The position numbers were made by a program, and so were the translations under genes. Shown here piece after piece: positions 60,701-64,000 of a stretch of 64,000 bases of DNA. The notes under the pieces were generated by a model. The model was not told where the DNA came from and searched no databases. It was given only the letters and a program-made list of their open reading frames with translations. Position 1 is the stretch's first letter; each line of letters starts with the position of its first letter. The DNA lies in the NCBI GenBank assembly GCA_013398955.1, contig VWPU01002063.1, positions 186,001-250,000 on the forward strand, given 5' to 3'. The stretch is from Callaeas wilsoni. Its lineage: Eukaryota > Chordata > Aves > Passeriformes > Callaeidae.

Positions 60701-63603
60701 ATGTAATTTTTTTCACATATGTTGTTATTGTGGAGGCCATCCATCAGTGAGGAAGGAGAGTAATACAACCCTCAGGAGAAATGGTTGCTGCAGAGTGCAC
60801 AGGAGTACAGATCAACAAGAAGGACTTTGCCCCTGCAGCTTGCAGCTGTGCTCTTACCTGGGCTCTGGGGCAGCAGCTGCCCAGACCAGCACAGGGGCTG
60901 GAGAACTTCATCCCTCCCACTGCTTCACTTTTCCAAGTGTTTCCATGGGTTGATGGTGGCAGCTCAGTGTCAAAAACTCTCCGCCACAGTAAAGAAAACA
61001 ATAGAGGAAAAGAAATGCTGGCAGGCGGGCAGCCCTAACGAAATGGGAATGAAATGCCTTAGCTGAAAAGAAGTTTTACAATTATACATCTTCAGGAAGC
61101 CCTCTCCTCCTTCCCCACAATGCAGCAGGCACTCCATAATCCCCCAGCACTTTCTTTAACATAGGCTGCTCTTGGGTTCACTTCTCCTGCCAGCAGCCTG
61201 AAGCTGCCAAGCTCTGTCAGCCCCACTGTAAGACATCATTCGTGTGAGAGAGAAGCTTCAGAACCTCTGATGCCTCTGTCACTAGTTAAATAGAGGTCGT
61301 TCCTCAGTACAGCCATGAGAACCTGACGCTGGACATCTGCCAGCCTTTTGGGTTGGGACAGAAGAGGGAGATGAGGCTTTCAGTCCACAGGACAGGTCAT
61401 GTACTCTGTGTGTGTGTGCATGGTTGTGCACACAATTTTTTGTAAAGGAGTCTTCATTATGAGCTTGAGGAAAATATATTTCCCCAGAGCCTTTTGCTAT
61501 GTATGCTACTTATGCAAAAGCCCTGTGGTGTTTTGGCAACAAAGCAGAGGCAGCAGCAGGTGAGAGAATTGATCAACCCCAGCATTGCTGAGGCTAAGAG
61601 AAAAGTCAGACTTGGCCATACTGTCCTGTAAAATAAATCTGAAGTCTGTGATACCTGCAGGCCACCTCACTGCTCAACACTCACTAAGCTGACCACACAG
61701 GACACATTTATCTCCCTTTTCTCCTCAAAAGGACAGTGTGATTTTTATCACAAATGTCTCGTGAAGCATTTTGGTGAAGAAAGTGTCTGGTTTTCTTACA
61801 CTGGCCATCTGCAGCGTTGCTCTTCTGTAAAAGCCTAAGCAACCATCTATGAACTTCAAAATCTGAATTCCTGGGAGTTTTTTGCACCAACAGAGGATAG
61901 TGCTAGTGCTGGATTTGAGACAGGGAGGGTTGCAAAAGACTGAAGGAGGGACTCATAGGTGGCCAGAAAAAGCATAAAGTAGGTGCTGAAAAGGGCGTGA
62001 TAAATCCAGTAATTAGCCTCTGTCAGCCAGAATAAGGAGAGAAGTGAAAGTTGAACTCTCCTGGAGGTATTCCAGAAAGAGAACAGTAATGAAAGCTAAA
62101 CACCTTAATTTTTCTTAGGATGAATTCATCTGCCACTGCAAGGTTTGCTGGGGTTGTAGGTGCTCTGTTCTATGCTGGCAGGATGAGTCTTCCCAGAACA
62201 GATCTGCCTGCGCACAGGGACAGGTCAGGACCACGGTGTGACAGTGCAATTAATTTGAGCAGGGTGCTCTCATGGAAAGTGTGCCTGCTTTTCAAAATTA
62301 CCAATTTCATGGCAATACTATTAAGTATAATTTTTGGAACTGTGCAATTTAGTAATTGGCTAAGTCATCTGAGCAATGTACTAAACCAGAGCAAGGTCAG
62401 CAAAGAGTTATTTCATGTGTATTTGCCTCTGTTGTCTCTGCTGTCTGTTTGTAGTACAGTTAACACTCAGTATAGATGTAATGTTCAGTATAAATTAAAA
62501 TCCTCAAAGTCTTTAGTCCTGCACGGAAATAAATGGGCAGCATGAACAGCAGCAACATCAATTCACTGCCACTGCTGGTACTCCGTGACTCTGCCCTTTT
62601 GCTGCTCAGGTCTAGGGAGCTATTCATTTACTTAAAGTAGGGAGAACACTAAGGATGGGTTGGATTCCCAAAGGAATGAGATAAAGGCCTTTATCACAAA
62701 GGGAAACCTAAGGGCATAAACTGCAAATGAGCAGGGGTACAAGGGGCTGCATCTTGAGGTGTCTGCCTGTCCATTGTGGTAGAGCAAGTGAACGTTGCAA
62801 AAGTAACAATCGGGCACTGCACTCTAAAACTGCACTTCATACAGAGAGAGAGACACCTTAACAAGACCACAAAATACCAGCACTCTTCAGATAAGTTTCA
62901 GGGATACAAAAGACAGTTCTGCTAGAACTGGGAAACTGAACAATACACAGATTGTGGGGACTGTCTCCAGCTGGACAGTACGGTCACAGGATATTCTTTG
63001 AAACGAGCTTTTTGCTGCTGATTCCTTGAAGGAGGTTTGGGGAAGACTTTTTGTTTTTCTTACAAAGGATTCTTGACCTTTTCTATGTTTCTTCTGCCTC
63101 CTCAATTTTTTAATCCTGTGATTAACATGATGAAGTACAGCTATGGAATAAACCTAGCAAGGAATGGATTTTATTATTATTTATTAGCCTTCTGGAGGGT
63201 TGACCCAAACACACATTTTAGAAAAATCATCAGTAAATAAGACAATGGCAAATACTGAGGTTTAATTACAGATAGATCTTTTATATTTTCACAATAGGAT
63301 TATCATCCACTAAGCCTTGGTCATTTGTGATCAGTTTGTAACAAATTAATTTCTAGGAAATGATGTTTCAAACCACAATTTCAATGTGGATTTTTTTTCT
63401 TAAAAATGGACCATTCAGTACAGTTTTCCGAACTTCTGTCACCAGAAATTGTTGTTGTTTTCTAAATAAAACAATTCTTATGAAAAATCAAGTCTTGCTC
63501 TAGACAGAATTCCATTCTCTACCACAGTCAATTGGTACTGTCAGAACACTTAAATCTACTCGGTTTTATGAGACATTGGTTAGCATTTTTAAGTTAACTT
63601 GAC

Positions 63604-63690
63604 AATCACAGAATGTCAGGTTTGGAAGGGATCTCAGGAGATCATCAAGTCCGACTCCTCTGACAAGGCAGATTCACCTGGAGTAGGTTA
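63604..63690 (-). mobile_element. CR1 LINE 3'-terminal fragment
   Basis: AATCACAGAATGTCAGGTTT, then GGAAGGGATCTCAGGAGATC, ATCAAGTCCGACTCCTCTGA and AGATTCACCTGGAGTAGGTT: the reverse complement of the last roughly 85 bp of an avian CR1. It is heavily 5'-truncated and antisense to AFF2. Confidence 0.9.
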
Positions 63691-64000
63691 CAATGGTTCA
63701 TAGGACTGCAAAAGCAGAATCAGTAGAATTTGTAATGTCATGTTACAATCTCTCCTTTGTTGGATTGAGGACTCAAAATTAGTACAAGTAGTGGCTTCCC
63801 ATCACAAGCATTTTGTATGGGAAAGGAAGACACTGTTTCAAGCCTCTTTCATCGGTACATTAGTGCTGAAGTCCTAAAATAAGCAAACATGTTATGTGAG
63901 TTATCTTTGCAGAACGGCTGCTCACTGACAGATAGCTGTAACAGTTTGTATTCAGTTCACCAAAAGTTCACCAAAGACACTGAGTAAACTGAAACCTGTG

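Larger units (their letters stand above)
54053..64000 (+). other. AFF2: AFF2 intron (5' portion)
   Basis: Starts at donor GTAAATAC and runs past the right edge. The next AFF2 exon, which should encode a long serine/glutamate-rich stretch, is not found. Recognised contents are a solo LTR (54402-55048, -), CR1 fragments (56488-56565 and 63604-63690, both -) and a (TAGGA)n microsatellite (57718-57786). I recognise nothing in 55054-56480, 56570-57715 or 57790-63600 beyond ordinary AT-rich intron with a few GC-richer patches (about 56110-56400 and 60780-60930) and a short (GT)n near 61405. Confidence 0.8.

Noticed and set aside
1..64000. tRNA, rRNA, snRNA, CRISPR or prokaryotic operon features
   Set aside because: I found no B-box-like GGTTCGAATCC, no U6-like start, no spaced direct-repeat array, and no tightly packed coding frames.

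Overview
The window is vertebrate nuclear DNA, almost certainly from a bird. It is AT-rich and mostly non-coding, with short coding islands bounded by GT-AG splice sites. Its repeats are CR1-type LINE tails and solo LTRs of kinds I associate with avian endogenous retroviruses. I see no bacterial-style operon, CRISPR array, rRNA or tRNA.

One gene is supported. Four short coding exons on the + strand (14600-14686, 17701-17737, 17988-18039, 54001-54052) join in a single open frame across three introns. Together they encode 76 residues matching the middle of an AF4/FMR2 (ALF) family protein: an [16 protein letters not shown] block, a SIPSK-DSQHLT block, a QKWSDP block and the acidic SMLEDDLKLSSDEDD block. 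The details fit AFF2 (FMR2) better than AFF1, AFF3 or AFF4. AFF2 is a nuclear scaffold of super-elongation-type complexes and an RNA-binding splicing factor. Nearly everything else in the window is AFF2 intron: the 3' part of an intron (1-14599), introns of about 3.0 kb, 250 bp and 36 kb, and the 5' part of a further intron (54053-64000). The exon upstream of 14600 and the serine-rich exon expected after 54052 are not in the window.

The introns carry a repeat load. There is an old LINE ORF2 tail (about 6.3-6.7 kb) and CR1 pieces near 10.2, 15.75, 41.76, 42.3, 56.5 and 63.6 kb. LTRs or LTR-like segments lie near 31.1-31.5 kb (- orientation), 44.7-45.1 kb (+), 51.3-52.5 kb (+) and 54.4-55.05 kb (-). 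The last has a perfect 5-bp target duplication. A CpG-dense block at 31.54-31.89 kb stands out from otherwise CpG-poor intron. Two strong inverted repeats (16764-16841 and 34482-34549) and a perfect (TAGGA)n microsatellite (57718-57786) are also present.

The most useful biological observation is at the splice level. The exon ending at 18039 has a second GT donor 18 nt upstream. Using it would remove exactly six codons and keep the frame into the exon at 54001. The three small exons also form a 141-nt block that can be skipped only as a unit without a frameshift. I found no convincing new gene system; the longest ORFs without exon support lie in LTRs, simple repeats or GC-rich patches.
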